From Paralichthys olivaceus (lineage: Eukaryota > Chordata > Actinopteri > Pleuronectiformes > Paralichthyidae), in the NCBI RefSeq assembly GCF_024713975.1, contig NC_091112.1, positions 20,001 to 84,000 of the forward strand: 64,000 nt of DNA. Reading direction: 5' to 3'. The number at the start of each line of letters is the position of its first letter. Position 1 is the stretch's first letter. The translations under genes were made by a program, and so were the position numbers. The notes below the pieces were generated by a model, which was not told the origin of the DNA, did no database searches, and saw only the letters and a list, made by a program, of their open reading frames with translations. Below, in pieces: positions 48,948 through 61,861 of the stretch.

Positions 48948-49413
48948 GGTAGGTTTAATTCTGAGTTTTCAGTTTTACGAAGCTCGTTCCATTGTTATCC
49001 GGTAAATCACCATGGTAACATGCTGATCAGCTGACCGGCTCCAGGTTAAGTTGGAGATAAGAGATCAAACTGTGTAAAGCTCCACCCACTGACCACTCCC
49101 GTCCTTTGAACCATGACATCATGTTCTTATCGTGGAGCTGCTGTGGATCGTTCCAGTCTCTGAGGAGGACCAGGGTCTTCAGAGACCCACAAGATCCTCT
49201 GAGATCCTCTGAGGAGTTTCTGAAAGATCTAGATTCTCCTCAGAGGATGAACCTTTGTCAGCTGCTGGAGCTTCAACAGAACCAACCTGACCCGTAGCAG
49301 CAAAGTACTCACAGTACCACAGACTCTCTACATGTACTTCACTTACTGATACTGATGTACTGGGAGTGTTAGCGGAGGAGAACCACACATACTTTAATAC
49401 TTTGATCCTTTAA
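48948..49413 (+). mobile_element. Harbinger-like non-autonomous element, copy 3
   Basis: Collinear with copy 2, including the 63-aa frame (49106-49297), which differs from copy 2 in one residue (SWSCC for SWSWC). The left flank keeps one aggtttaattctgag unit, the seed of the array seen at 10246. Flanked by a SINE and a LINE end. Confidence 0.55.
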
Positions 49414-49424
49414 AGGAACATAGT

Positions 49425-49872
49425 CATGAAGAGAAACTGGTCCGTCGCCACATCCTATCCTGCCTCCCACCATCACTTGACCCACTTCAGTTTGCGTACA
49501 GGGCTAACAGATCAACAGAGGACGCCATCGTCACAGCGCTCCACGCCACCATCTCCCACCTGGAAACAGCTTGGGGGGTGGTGCGCGGACAACCACCTGG
49601 TCCTCAACATATGCATATTATCTGCATGTATCGGTACATTATCAATACGATTATTCTTTTTTGTATAGTACATCCAGTTCGTTAAATGCCTTTAGCCCTG
49701 GAATCCCCTTATTTTTATCTCAATTTGTGTAGTGGTTTGTGTCTTGTGTCTGGTTAATTGTATGTTTGGCTTCGAGGAGGAGGACTGTGCCACAATTTCG
49801 TTGTGCTAGTGTACGAAGTACGACTGTGCAATGACATTCAAGTCTTTTGAATTTGAATTTGAATTTGAAATA
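49425..49872 (+). mobile_element. LINE relic with intact 3' end
   Basis: Reads KLVRRHILSCLPPSLDPLQF and AYRANRSTEDAIVTALHAT (reverse transcriptase), then jumps by deletion to GWCADNHLVLN. The tail gtgccacaatttcgttgtgc ends in repeats of gaattt (49846-49869), a typical L2/CR1-like 3' terminus. Confidence 0.75.
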
Positions 49873-50249
49873 GTATGACTCCATCATGCCCCTGTGGTGT
49901 CATCAAACTGTCCGGAAGTCCGACATTCAAATTCACCTGGAAACACATCTCTGATATACTTCCTGTTTCACCAGCTGTTCTTTAGCAGCTGGAACTGTTT
50001 CTTTTATTCTGGATGTTTGTTCTCCTCTGATTTTTTTATTATTCAACAGTTTGATCCTCGTGAAATATGAGGCTCTGCTGTCAGTCAAACTGTCTGTGAT
50101 TGGTCATATGAAGTAAAGCCCGCCCCCACACACATACACACACACTCACACACACACACACATACACACACAAACAGACAGACAGTTAGACACACACACA
50201 CTCAGGGACATACATACACACATTTCGTCCCTCCTCACATCTCCATTAT

Positions 50250-50549
50250 CACCTCAGTCTCCCATTGAGCTCAGGTCGATCACTATAGCAACTTGTTGCC
50301 AGGGGCAACGAGACACAGCCAGCGCAAGGCAGCATCCTCCTCACAGATCGAGGAGAGAAGAAAAAAAACAACCAACCAGGCGACTTGATTCTCCGGCTCC
50401 TGGTGATGAGTGTTTGTGGTTCCTCCTCCAGAGAAGAAACAACTTGCTCTTCCAGCAAAGTGTTGCTTCAGTGCTGGAGTGCAGGCGGCGACCCAAGCCA
50501 CGAGACTGCCGTCCAGCCAGAGCTGAAGACCGCTGCCACTGCAGGGCGG
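50250..50549 (+). promoter_or_regulatory. Candidate non-coding first exon and promoter of cortexin
   Basis: GC-richer stretch ending in a donor, GGGCGG|GTGAGT, with GT at 50550-50551. It could splice to the acceptor at 53870 before the cortexin coding exon. No coding frame is needed. Inferred from position and signals only. Confidence 0.35.
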
Positions 50550-52587
50550 GTGAGTTCCAGCTTCTCCTTTTAGATTTCATTTTCATTCCTGAATTGTTTG
50601 TGTGAGACGTTCTGTGAGGGTTCAGGCGGTGCAGAGCTGTGTTGTCGACCTCAGCGTGTGACGAGTGTGTGATGCTCCTCAGTGGTTTCATGTTTTTTTA
50701 CTCTCTTGGAACCAGAAATGACATGAAAGACATAAAAGACGTAAATGGCGAGTCAGGTTCAGTTTGTCACTTTTAAATTAATTAAAAACTCTTTGATTTC
50801 AGTCACGCTCATTTTAAATATTTCCTCTTATACGTCTCCTGTGAGTAGGAAATCAGTGCCATATATATGACATAAAAAACATATATAAAAATAACAGTTT
50901 TATTTTTCCATTCATCTAGCCCTGTCAGTTAAATGTCAGTAAATACATGTAGTAAATGGGCTGCCACCTCGTCCCTCCTGGTTTCCATCATATATTTTAC
51001 AAGACAAAGTCTGAACGTGTTCCTCACATGTTCCTCACAACAAATGAGTCAGTGCCTCTGGACATTGTCTGGAACTTTTCCTGAAGCCTCCTAGTAAAAT
51101 GTGAGAAAACAGCAGGAAACTATTTGGACTCTATACTCAGGATTCTGGTGTCGTCACTAGAATATCTTGCATGACATCATCAGGTGTCATACCTATGATA
51201 AGTGGATGTGTCGTGTTTGATTGTTTGTGTTGACTTTAAAAATGAATTCAGTCTCAGTACCAAAGTGAATAGTCAGAGAAACAGGACATCAGGTTGATCT
51301 TTAATCATCAGCACCACTTCCTGATGATACAACGTTAATAAAAGGCTGTTAATAATAACCTTAATAACTATATAATATATTATATAGTATGTATTTAATT
51401 ACTTTGATACCCGCACCCTCAGAGACAAACTTTCTTTGTCCATCATGACATGAACATCAGAATCAAAACTTCAGGCTGAAAAAAGTAAAGGCAGCTTATT
51501 ATTACTTCATTCAAATATCAAACTTATTATTTATCGATTTACCCGACCCACTGAAACACGCTGACCAGACTGAAATTTGAATTTACATTTAAAATACAAG
51601 AAGAAGAAGAATCGACTGATCGATAATTGTATTTACAATTTGAAAGCCGATCAGTTTTTATCTGTTTCTTGACTCGGCTTTTATCAGCTGATCTCAAATC
51701 TGTTAGATCCACAAGTAAAGATGAAAACATGAGGAGTCAGAGCCTTCGTAAACGACGTCTTCGCAGTCTGCAGACAGGCTGTCCACAGACAGGCTGTCCA
51801 CACACAGGCTGTCCACAGACAGGATGTCCAGACACAGGCTGTCCACAGACAGGATGTCCACACACAGGATGTCCACAGACAGGATGTCCACACACAGGCT
51901 GTCCACAGACAGGATGTCCACACACAGGATGTCCACAGACAGGCTGTCCACACACAGGCTGTCCACAGACAGGATGTCCAGACACAGGCTGTCCACACAC
52001 AGGCTGTCCACAGACAGGCTGTCCACACATTTCCAAAACCGTCCCAGGGTGCACTTCGCTGCTCAGTGTGAACACACAGACGATTGACAAGAGAAGAAAG
52101 AAAAGAGAAGAGAAGCTGTCAGAGTATTTATATCCACACTGACCTGTTTTAACTGCATTTATATTTTGATTCCTTTTAACTGATCTATAATTAATTAGAG
52201 ACAGAAATAGCCACTGAGACACATTGAAATAACTGTAATTATGAGAGAGACAGAATAAAAAGACGAGAGACAAAATGAATCAGCTCAGAAAGATTTTAAA
52301 CAAAACCTCAGAGGAAACTTAACCCTAACCCACAACACAAATAAAACGACGCCAATAGATTGTAAAAATAAAACTAATAAAACTAAATAAGTGAAAGCGA
52401 GGATATAGAGAAAGGGGAGGGAGGAATATGATGATAATAATACTGATAGAAACAAGAAGAGGAAGAAGAAGAAAGATATTGATCCTCATCAAAGGAGCCA
52501 CAGTCACAAACAGGATGTTGGGAAATAGAAGCTCAGTGAAGAGTTGTGTTATATATAGATATAGTATATATATATAAAGGGGTCGAG
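50550..52587. other. Probable cortexin 5' intron, first part
   Basis: AT-rich with one notable tandem array (51773-52030). No exon recognised. Confidence 0.4.
51773..52030. repeat. 15-bp minisatellite (ctgtccacagacagg)
   Basis: About 17 copies of a 15-bp unit with two variable positions (cag/cac and gct/gat). Because 15 is a multiple of 3 it leaves frames open on both strands (TGCPQ/TGCPH repeats on plus). I treat these as by-products. Confidence 0.9.
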
Positions 52588-54139
<1,552 letters not shown>

Positions 54140-54547
54140 CAGGCAGCCTGAGAGGCAGCAGTGATCAGGTCAAACTGAAGCCACAAAGCCAATGAGAGTG
54201 AAGCAGCGCACATTTCCCTCAGGTTTCGCACAGGAGGACGAACAAAAAGCAAAGATCTAGAGTCTTCTGATCTTTATCTGTCGACGGCTGAATGACATGA
54301 ATCTCTTCATCTCAGATTTACCTCCAGGGACTCATAGAGTTCAAACCTTGGCCAACACTCAACAGTCTCCTCACATTAAATGTGTTAGAGCCAGATGTTT
54401 ACTGCGATCTGAACAAAATCACACATACTCATAAACATCAGTTTAGATATGATTGTTTTCATCATGAATTATTCTCAAAAAATCTCAGATCTCAGAAGAG
54501 AGACATTTAACAAGTATCTCTGAGCCATAAAACACATTCTTCAGGTT

Positions 54548-54680
54548 TACTGGCACTCCTCCTCTAACCAGAAGGTCAGCGGGTCAATCCCAGTCTTCTC
54601 TATCTGCATGCTGAAGGGTCCTTGGGCAAGATACTGAAACCCCAGTAGACAAAATGCTGCCTTTAGATGCACTGTACTGT
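54548..54680 (+). mobile_element. SINE fragment
   Basis: Contains ggtcagcgggtcaatcccag (box-B-like), gctgaagggtccttgggcaa and gatactgaaaccccagtaga, a body found in many fish tRNA-derived SINEs. Truncated at the tandem array. Confidence 0.6.
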
Positions 54681-54689
54681 AAAAAACTG

Positions 54690-54983
54690 TAATGTAACTG
54701 ATTAACCAACCAACCAACTAACTGACTAACTGACTAAACAACAAACTAACTGACTAACCAACCAACCAACCAATCAACTAACTAACTGACTAACCAACCA
54801 ACCAACTAACCAACAAACTAACTGACTAACCAACCAACCAACCAATCAACTAACTAACTGACTAACCAACCAACCAACCAACTAACCGACCAACCAACCA
54901 ACCAACCAACTAACCAACACACTAACCAACCAACCAGCCAACAAACTAACCAACCAACAACCTAACTGACTAACCAACTAACC

Positions 54984-55019
<36 letters not shown>

Positions 55020-55392
55020 GACTAACCGACCTACCAACTAACTGACTCACCAACCAACAAACTAACTGACTGACCAACTAACCAACCAACTAACTGACTA
55101 ACCAACCAACAAACTAACTGTCTAACCAACAAACTAACTGACTAACCAACCAACTAACCAACACACTAACTGACTAACCAACCAACCAACAAACAAACTA
55201 ACTGACTAACCAACCAACAAACCAACCAACCAACAAACAAACTAACTGACTAACCAACCAACAAACCAACCAACTAACCAACACACTAACTGACTAACCA
55301 ACCAACCAACCAACCAACCAACCAACCAACCAACCAACTAACTGTCTAACCAACAAACTAACTGACTAATTAACTAACCAACCAACCAACGC
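54690..55392. repeat. AACC/AACT/GACT tetranucleotide array
   Basis: About 700 bp of imperfect 4-bp repeats (ctaaccaaccaaccaactaa), with higher-order blocks separated by ctgactaac. Probably grew from the 3' end of the neighbouring SINE. Confidence 0.95.
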
Positions 55393-56906
55393 ATATTTCT
55401 CTAATAAACACTAACTGAAGAGAAAATTTCCAAACGCAAAGATCACGTTATGAAGTCATTGTTTCTCAGCTGGCTGCAGCTTCCACTAATGTTAGCTTAG
55501 AGCTAACAGAAAGAAGCCATATTAGCAAACATGACATTGATCAGAAGTGACCGGCCAACGTCTTGTCCTGAAGTTTGTGTTCCTGAATATGACCAGTCTG
55601 AGGTAGCGTCACATTTAAATGAATACAGTTGTGGTACGAAGCTCAAATCCTCCCTGAAAAGCTTTCACTTCCTTCGTGGCCTCAGTCTTCCTGGGAGACA
55701 GAACATCTGGGCAAAGAAACACAACATGACGTCCACCTGAGCGTCGGGTGAAAGGTGAGGGGATTAGTAGAGTGACTTCTAATGTCCGTTCATCAAATGG
55801 ACAGCGTGTTCACTTTCTGTCTCTCACATGAGAAGATTTTATTTTGATCTTTAAAGAGACTTTAGGAACTCAATCAGAGTGGGAGGGAACTTTACTGAGT
55901 AAACAGGGGAACGAGGAGCGAGGTTGCTTAGTAACTGATGCTTTCAGTGCCAGCTGATGTCAGAGACGCCGTGTCTGCCTAAGCAGCTGACCGCACAAAG
56001 CTCTGTCGCATGTCTGCAGCCAAGAAAAAGACAAGAAGACGAGAAAAGTGAGTCATCTGAACAACTCCCACAGTTTCTATAGAAACATGTTTATTGCTCG
56101 GAGCTGTTCTGAGTCTGTGGTTAAAGAATTGTTCTCAACATTATTTAAGTGCAGCAGATTTAGAGAGAAACCACTGAGCTGCTCTAACGTGATTTATATT
56201 TTTCGTCCGCAGCAGCAGAAGCGAGACGCCCGGCTGCAACGTCTCCTCGTGGGCGGAGTCTCTGTCTGAACCTCCAGCTGAAAATACCAGAGGAAATTAA
56301 ATCCATTCCCCCTGGGGTCCTGCAGGGGGCCCTCAACCTCAGACTGAGGATCACCTCCTACCTGCAGTGTGGCAGAAACCCTTCCTCCTCCTCCTCCTCC
56401 CCCTCCTCCTCTCAGAGAATGCATAACAGTTGTTCTCAGAGGGGTCCTCTCTGCAGGGGGGACGACCCAAACTCCGCCTGAAGAAAACAGGATGACAATC
56501 ATCACTGTGTGATTTTTGTTATCGGTGGAATCACAGACTTTATAAAAACATTGCTGGAGTTTGGTCAAATTTCATTTGCACAGCCAAAATTCACAAATCA
56601 CAATTTGTCTCATGGGACTTTTAATGTTTGCTGACGTCAGGACATCCACAATCTCTCTTCCAAATTGAATACACAAACTCTTTATTATCTTATTTTTAAA
56701 TGGAATCACTGACAGAAATCAGCTGCTCATGGTCTGACCTTTCAGTCTTTGTATTTGAATATAAGAATTTAAATTATTGATGTTAAAACCAAGTATAGTT
56801 GATGTTTTTTCATCATAAAGAAAGACGTAGTTGTGACTTTTCAAGATCTAAAAATAATTAATATATCAACTAAGGAACATTTTAAAGAAGTTGTCTTCTT
56901 TTATAT

Positions 56907-57113
56907 TTCTGAGTCTCTTTGTCTCATTGTCTCTTTGTGTCTCTCTGTGTCTCTTTGTCTCGTTGTCTCTTTGTGTCTTTCTGTGTCTCTTTGTCTCTTT
57001 GTGTCTCTCTGTGTCTCTCTGTGTCTCTCTGTGTGTCTCTTTGTCTCATTGTCTCTCTGTGTGTCTCTTTGTCTCGTTGTCTCTCTGTGTCTCTCTGTGT
57101 CTCTTTGTCTTGA
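56907..57113. repeat. gtctctttgt/gtctctctgt array
   Basis: Tandem 8-10 bp pyrimidine/GT units. Open frames of LCVSLSLC type on both strands are by-products. Confidence 0.9.
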
Positions 57114-57704
57114 AGCGTCCTGCACAAACAGAAAAAATTAGGTTTATTTATCTCACAACATTTTAAATAAAGTAATTTTAAGTTTTATCAACACATTAAA
57201 GTAAAAGCGTTGATGTTTGTTTTTATCAATAATTAAACTATGAATCTGTTGAAGTTGTTTATTTTCACATGTGAAGTTTTTTTAAATAATAAAGTTTATT
57301 GAAAAATCTCCTGAATCATCAGATTGAAAAATGTCTGAAGTCATTCAATGTCACATTTCTTCTTTATTTTCAGCGTTTACAGCTTCAGAGACGAGCTGAA
57401 CCACCAGAGCGTCGGGTCAAAGGTCAAACTGCATCTCCGTTTGTTTTAACCGGTATGTCGCAAACTAAACATACTGACCAAGGACGATTCAACAAGTAAG
57501 CAACTGATACACAAACCCAGCAGGGTCATTACGAAATCTTCTTGAAACTGATGGACAAACTTCTGTCCTCAAAGTGTCAACAATGGAAAAACCCAGAGCA
57601 TCAGCGGTATAAAGGCGGTGCATCTCCAACTCGTCGACACTCTGCTCAACCTCTGCTTTGCCTTTTTTTGTCGGATTAATCTGCAGCTCGCCGGCCGTGA
57701 CGTC

Positions 57705-58957
57705 ATGAATCTGTGGCTCACCTCTCACTTCCTGGTTGTGGGTTTGTTTGTGTGCAGCGCAGCACCGACGCCTGAAGAATGTTCACAACTGGTCTCACCT
57801 GTGTCTCTGGACGACTGCTCCAGGGTAAAACTCTCCTGTGATGTCAGGGTCAAACCTCAGCTCTGTTCTTCTTATAAAACTCAACAAGAAATAAAAACAC
57901 GTTTCAATTTAGAAACGCTTTGGTTTTATTAAAAGGTTAAAGGTCAAACACTTTTAAGAGACTGATACATTGACTGCTTTTATTCTGGATGTATCTGTGT
58001 GTGTGTGTGTGTGTGCAGATGTTCGGCAGCTGGAACTTTCTGGTTGGTTACTCTGATAGTGAATTATTCAACAACATCCTGAAGGTCACCGACAGCTCGA
58101 CGGTACAAATTAAAAAAAACAGCGATGGCGTACTCAAATTTTCTGAGTACAACAAGATGTGAGTCCACATGAGAAATTTCAGCTTTTTATTATATTCAAA
58201 CAATAACTGAACACCTTTAAATAAAGCATGTGACAGGATGTGAGGAACCTGCATCGACAGAATATCAACTCACTTCTTCCTCTTTTTAAAGGAATGGAAA
58301 ATGCATCAGCTCGGTAGCTAACGTGACAGTCGACGGTGACACGGCAACAGTGTCGTGTAAGTTTCAACACTGGAGAAGGAGAGAGGGCGACTGATTGTTT
58401 CTATGGAAAAAAAGTTCTCGAACTTGATTTATGAAGATGATGACGAAGATGGTGGTGATGATGATGATGATAATGAAGATGTCTGTGTGTGTCCTCAGCG
58501 ATGAACGTCACGTCTGTGTTCCACGTGTTATCGAGCAGTGACGACTGTTTGGTCTTCAACATCAACAGCACCGTCGGGGACATAGATCAGATCATGAGCG
58601 TCCTGAACATCAGCGTCTCTGGAGGCGAGGAGGCGGTGGTTCGCTCTCTGTATCTGATGGGTAGGAAGCTGGAGGTCAGATATAGGAAATGACTCTGTCA
58701 TTATCTGAAACCTTGATGGATGTTGGGTGTGTTTGTTTGCAGGCCGGGAGTCGACAGTGAAGGATTCAGACCTGGAGCATTTCAAGCATCAGGCGATCTG
58801 CCTCGGCTTCTCCAGAGAACCAGACTTCTACCACGACTCAAAGAAAGGTGCGTCCCCCTGTAGCCTCACACATTAAACTCTGATATCACCAGCTCACATG
58901 ACTCTTCTCTCCGCAGAGTTCTGCACCGAAGCAGAATCCATCAAGATTTTCTCCTGA
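57705..58957 (+). CDS. Lipocalin (saxitoxin/tetrodotoxin-binding-protein-like), copy 1
   Basis: Six exons: 57705-57824, 58019-58158, 58292-58356, 58499-58660, 58743-58847, 58917-58957. Phases 0-2-1-1-1 agree and give 210 aa. The start MNLWLTSHFLVVGLFVCSAA is a signal peptide; cleavage is likely before APTPEECS. A lipocalin G-x-W box is present (MFGSWNFLVGY). Cysteines (EECS, DDCS, GKCI, DDCL, AICL, EFCT) and N-glycosylation sites (NVTV, NVTS, NSTV, NISV) fit a secreted plasma lipocalin. The layout resembles fish TBT-binding and pufferfish toxin-binding proteins and alpha-1-acid glycoprotein. Any ligand is unknown; relatives bind small hydrophobic or alkaloid compounds. Polyadenylation signal at 59070. 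An earlier in-frame ATG (57618) gives a poor leader. Confidence 0.88.
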
Positions 58958-59069
58958 AGAAGAAGCTCGACGGTCGTCAGTATTTCAGACTGAACAACAG
59001 GAAGTAAAGACACAGATGTCTCCAAACATCAAACCTGTCCTCTGTGATTTTATTTCATTATTTACTTGA

Positions 59070-59075
59070 AATAAA
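59070..59075 (+). terminator. Polyadenylation signal AATAAA, lipocalin copy 1
   Basis: 113 bp after the stop codon; the same signal is kept in copy 2 at 63227. Confidence 0.7.
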
Positions 59076-59467
59076 AGTTCGTCACTGCAAAACTTCATGT
59101 GAAAGTTTCCTTCAGGATCACAGTCAATTCAGCTGCTTTTATTTTGAAAGAGCAGGAGCTGATCAATAAATATTTAGAGTTAGAAATTAGCTTCTTAAAT
59201 TTAGCTTTAATTTAGTTTTTATTAAAGTGAATTTTAAAAAGTTTAAATTGATTTTTATTTTTGAATTCATTCAATTATTTTAAATGATGTTATTTCTGTA
59301 AGAAAAGTTTAAAATAAAAAGTTAAAATCGGGTTTTAGACATAAAACAGGAAATTAGTGACACAGCGTGAAAATGAAAAAAAGAAAGTTAAATCTGATCA
59401 GAATGTGAACAGATGTTCTGATCAGAGTCCAGATGTGACGCAGACAGGATCCGAGTCAACAACAGTG

Positions 59468-59502
<35 letters not shown>

Positions 59503-59562
59503 CGGACAGAGGGGGGCCGACCAGCAGGGGCCAACTGAGGCCAGCGGAGCAAGGGGGCGAGG

Positions 59563-60537
59563 TATCACATCTGTATCACATCTGCATCACATCTGTATCA
59601 CACCTGTATCACATCTGTATCACATCTGCATCACATCTGTATCACATCTGTATCACACCTGTATCACATCTGTATCACATCTGTATCACATCTGTATCAC
59701 ATCTGTATCACATCTACATCACATCTACATCACATCTACATCACATCTGTATCACACCTGTATCACATCTACATCACATCTGTATCACACCTGTATCACA
59801 TCTACACCACATCTGTATCACATCTGCATCACATCTGTATCACATCTACATCACATCTGTATCACATCTGTATCACACCTGTATCACACCTGTATCACAT
59901 CTGTATCACACCTGTATCACATCTACACCACATCTGTATCACATCTGCATCACATCTGTATCACATCTGTATCACATCTGTATCACACCTGTATCACATC
60001 TGTATCACATCTGTATCACATCTGTATCACATCTGTATCACATCTACATCACATCTACATCACATCTGTATCACATCTGTATCACACCTGTATCACATCT
60101 GTATCACATCTGTATCACATCTGTATCACATCTACATCACATCTACATCACATCTGTATCACATCTGTATCACACCTGTATCACATCTGTATCACATCTA
60201 CATCACATCTGTATCACATCTGTATCACACCTGTATCACATCTGTATCACATCTACATCACATCTACATCACACCTGTATCACATCTGTATCACATCTAC
60301 ACCACATCTGTATCACACCTGTATCACATCTGTATCACATCTACATCACATCTACATCACATCTGTATCACATCTGTATCACACCTGTATCACATCTGTA
60401 TCACATCTGTATCACATCTGTATCACACCTGTATCACATCTGTATCACACCTACATCACACCTGTATCACATCTGTATCACATCTACACCACATCTGTAT
60501 CACATCTACACCACATCTGTATCACATCTGTATCTGT
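59563..60537. repeat. 11-bp minisatellite (tatcacatctg)
   Basis: About 88 units; variants are catctgcatca, cacctgtatca and catctacatca/acacca. It begins exactly where homology between the two duplicated units ends. Lacks stops in one frame (HITSVS/LYHICI-like), giving a spurious 397-aa frame. Confidence 0.97.
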
Positions 60538-61395
60538 ACTAGTTATTTAAGAACAATTCTCACTAAACACAAAACAGCCTCCACTAAGTTACACACTGAG
60601 AGAAAACAACCTGCTGTGTCAACACTGCTAATGACAACAATAAGTCACTTAACACGTGTGTTTACTAAGTTAAACATCTGTCAGCATTATAAAGTAAAGT
60701 TATGGAACTGCTCCGAAATACTTTATATATTTTCCCCCATGCACAAGCGATGAAAACTTAACACAGGCTTGCGGTAACAAAGACAAAAACAGGCACTGCA
60801 AAGAATGTAGTACTTAATGCTCAAATACAAATACGAAATACGCTTGTTTTAAATATGTATTTTAAGGACATGTATTTTTATGTACACTTTAGACACACAC
60901 TGTGAGTCCGCTCCGTCTCTAACAACCTCCGCCCTTTCACCCGGAGCTCCGCTGTCGCTTTCGGTTTGAGCTCCGCCGCTCTGCTGTATCATTGTGGAGC
61001 TAACAGATGCTAACAGATGCTAAGCTAGCTGACGGTTTAGAGCAGGTTGAAAGTTTTTAATGATCAGAACTAACACAAACTAGTCATTTCATCGTTTAAT
61101 CAATAGTTGATATCGATCACAATGATTTTCAATCTGTACACCGTGCAGTCTGTTAGCTGTTAGCTGTTAGCTTCTGTTACTGCAGCTCATAGTGATTCAA
61201 ACTTTATCTGCAAATAAATCTAACATACATGAAAGATAATGTATTACATCGAACATGTTTGAATGATACATATGAAATCAGATATACATGAAATCTAACA
61301 TATATGTGAAAGCATATAAAACTATTTTTGAGATTGAGTTTGTTGTCTATAAAACCCAGAATATTTCTCATGAACGCAGCCACGCTGTCGTACGT
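60538..61395. other. Spacer between lipocalin copies
   Basis: Unique sequence. A GC-richer part at 60900-61030 contains repeated gctaacagatgctaa; an AT-rich part with catatatga motifs follows. No gene seen. Confidence 0.5.
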
Positions 61396-61522
61396 GAAGA
61401 GAGTGCACAGGAGTGGACTGGGAACACAGCCTTGGGGGGTTCCTGTGCTCACAGTCCTGATGCCCGATGTCTGCCCCCCCACCCTCACCGACTGTGGCCT
61501 GACAGACAGGAAGTCCAGCAAC
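61396..61522 (-). mobile_element. LINE reverse-transcriptase fragment
   Basis: Minus-strand frame LLDFLSVRPQSVRVGGQTSG, then IRTVSTGTPQGCVPSPLLCT, the conserved RT block A region of a fish LINE (usually TGxPQGCVLSPLL). The match stops abruptly at 61522, exactly at the left edge of the duplicated unit. Confidence 0.75.
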
Positions 61523-61861
61523 ATTTTCAGCGTTTACAGCTTCAGAGACGAGCTGAACCAACAGAGCGTCGGGTCAAAGGTCAAACTGCATCTCCGTTTG
61601 TTTTAACCGGTATGTCGCAAACTAAACATACTGACCAAGGACGATTCAAAAAGTAAGCAACTGATACACAAACCCACCAGGGTCATTACGAAATCTTCTT
61701 GAAACTGATGGACAAACTTCTGTCCTCAAAGTGTCAACAATGGAAAAACCCAGAGCATCAGCGGTATAAAGGCGGTGCATCTCCAACTCGTCGACACTCT
61801 GCTCAACCTCTGCTTTGCCTTTTTTTGTCGGATTAATCTGCAGCTCGCCGGCCGTGACGTC

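Larger units (their letters stand above)
54140..57365. other. Downstream of cortexin: 3' UTR, SINE, simple repeats and unassigned ORFs
   Basis: Holds the cortexin 3' UTR, a SINE fragment, a large AACC/AACT array and a gtctctttgt array. A possible tiny two-exon frame starts at ATG 56010 (MSAAKKKTRRREK, donor at 56048). It could continue from an acceptor near 56209, but I do not recognise it. Confidence 0.45.
57366..59562 (+). repeat. Duplicated segment, unit 1 (2.2 kb)
   Basis: Almost identical to 61523-63727 from the first bases (attttcagcgtttacagc) to ggcgagg at 59562, including introns and UTRs. Differences are a few point changes and a (CA)n 8 bp shorter. Confidence 0.95.

Noticed and set aside
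51627-52142. 171-aa TGCPQTGCPH frame, cysteine-rich
   Set aside because: The 15-bp tandem repeat keeps both strands open. No signal peptide or conserved flank, so not a cysteine-rich secreted protein.
56194-56568. 124-aa minus-strand frame with a Gly run
   Set aside because: Gly run is a (CCTCCT)n repeat on the other strand; no family similarity recognised.
59357-60550. 397-aa open frame of HITSVSHLY-type repeats
   Set aside because: It is the 11-bp minisatellite read in a stop-free frame; no start context, domain or splice logic.
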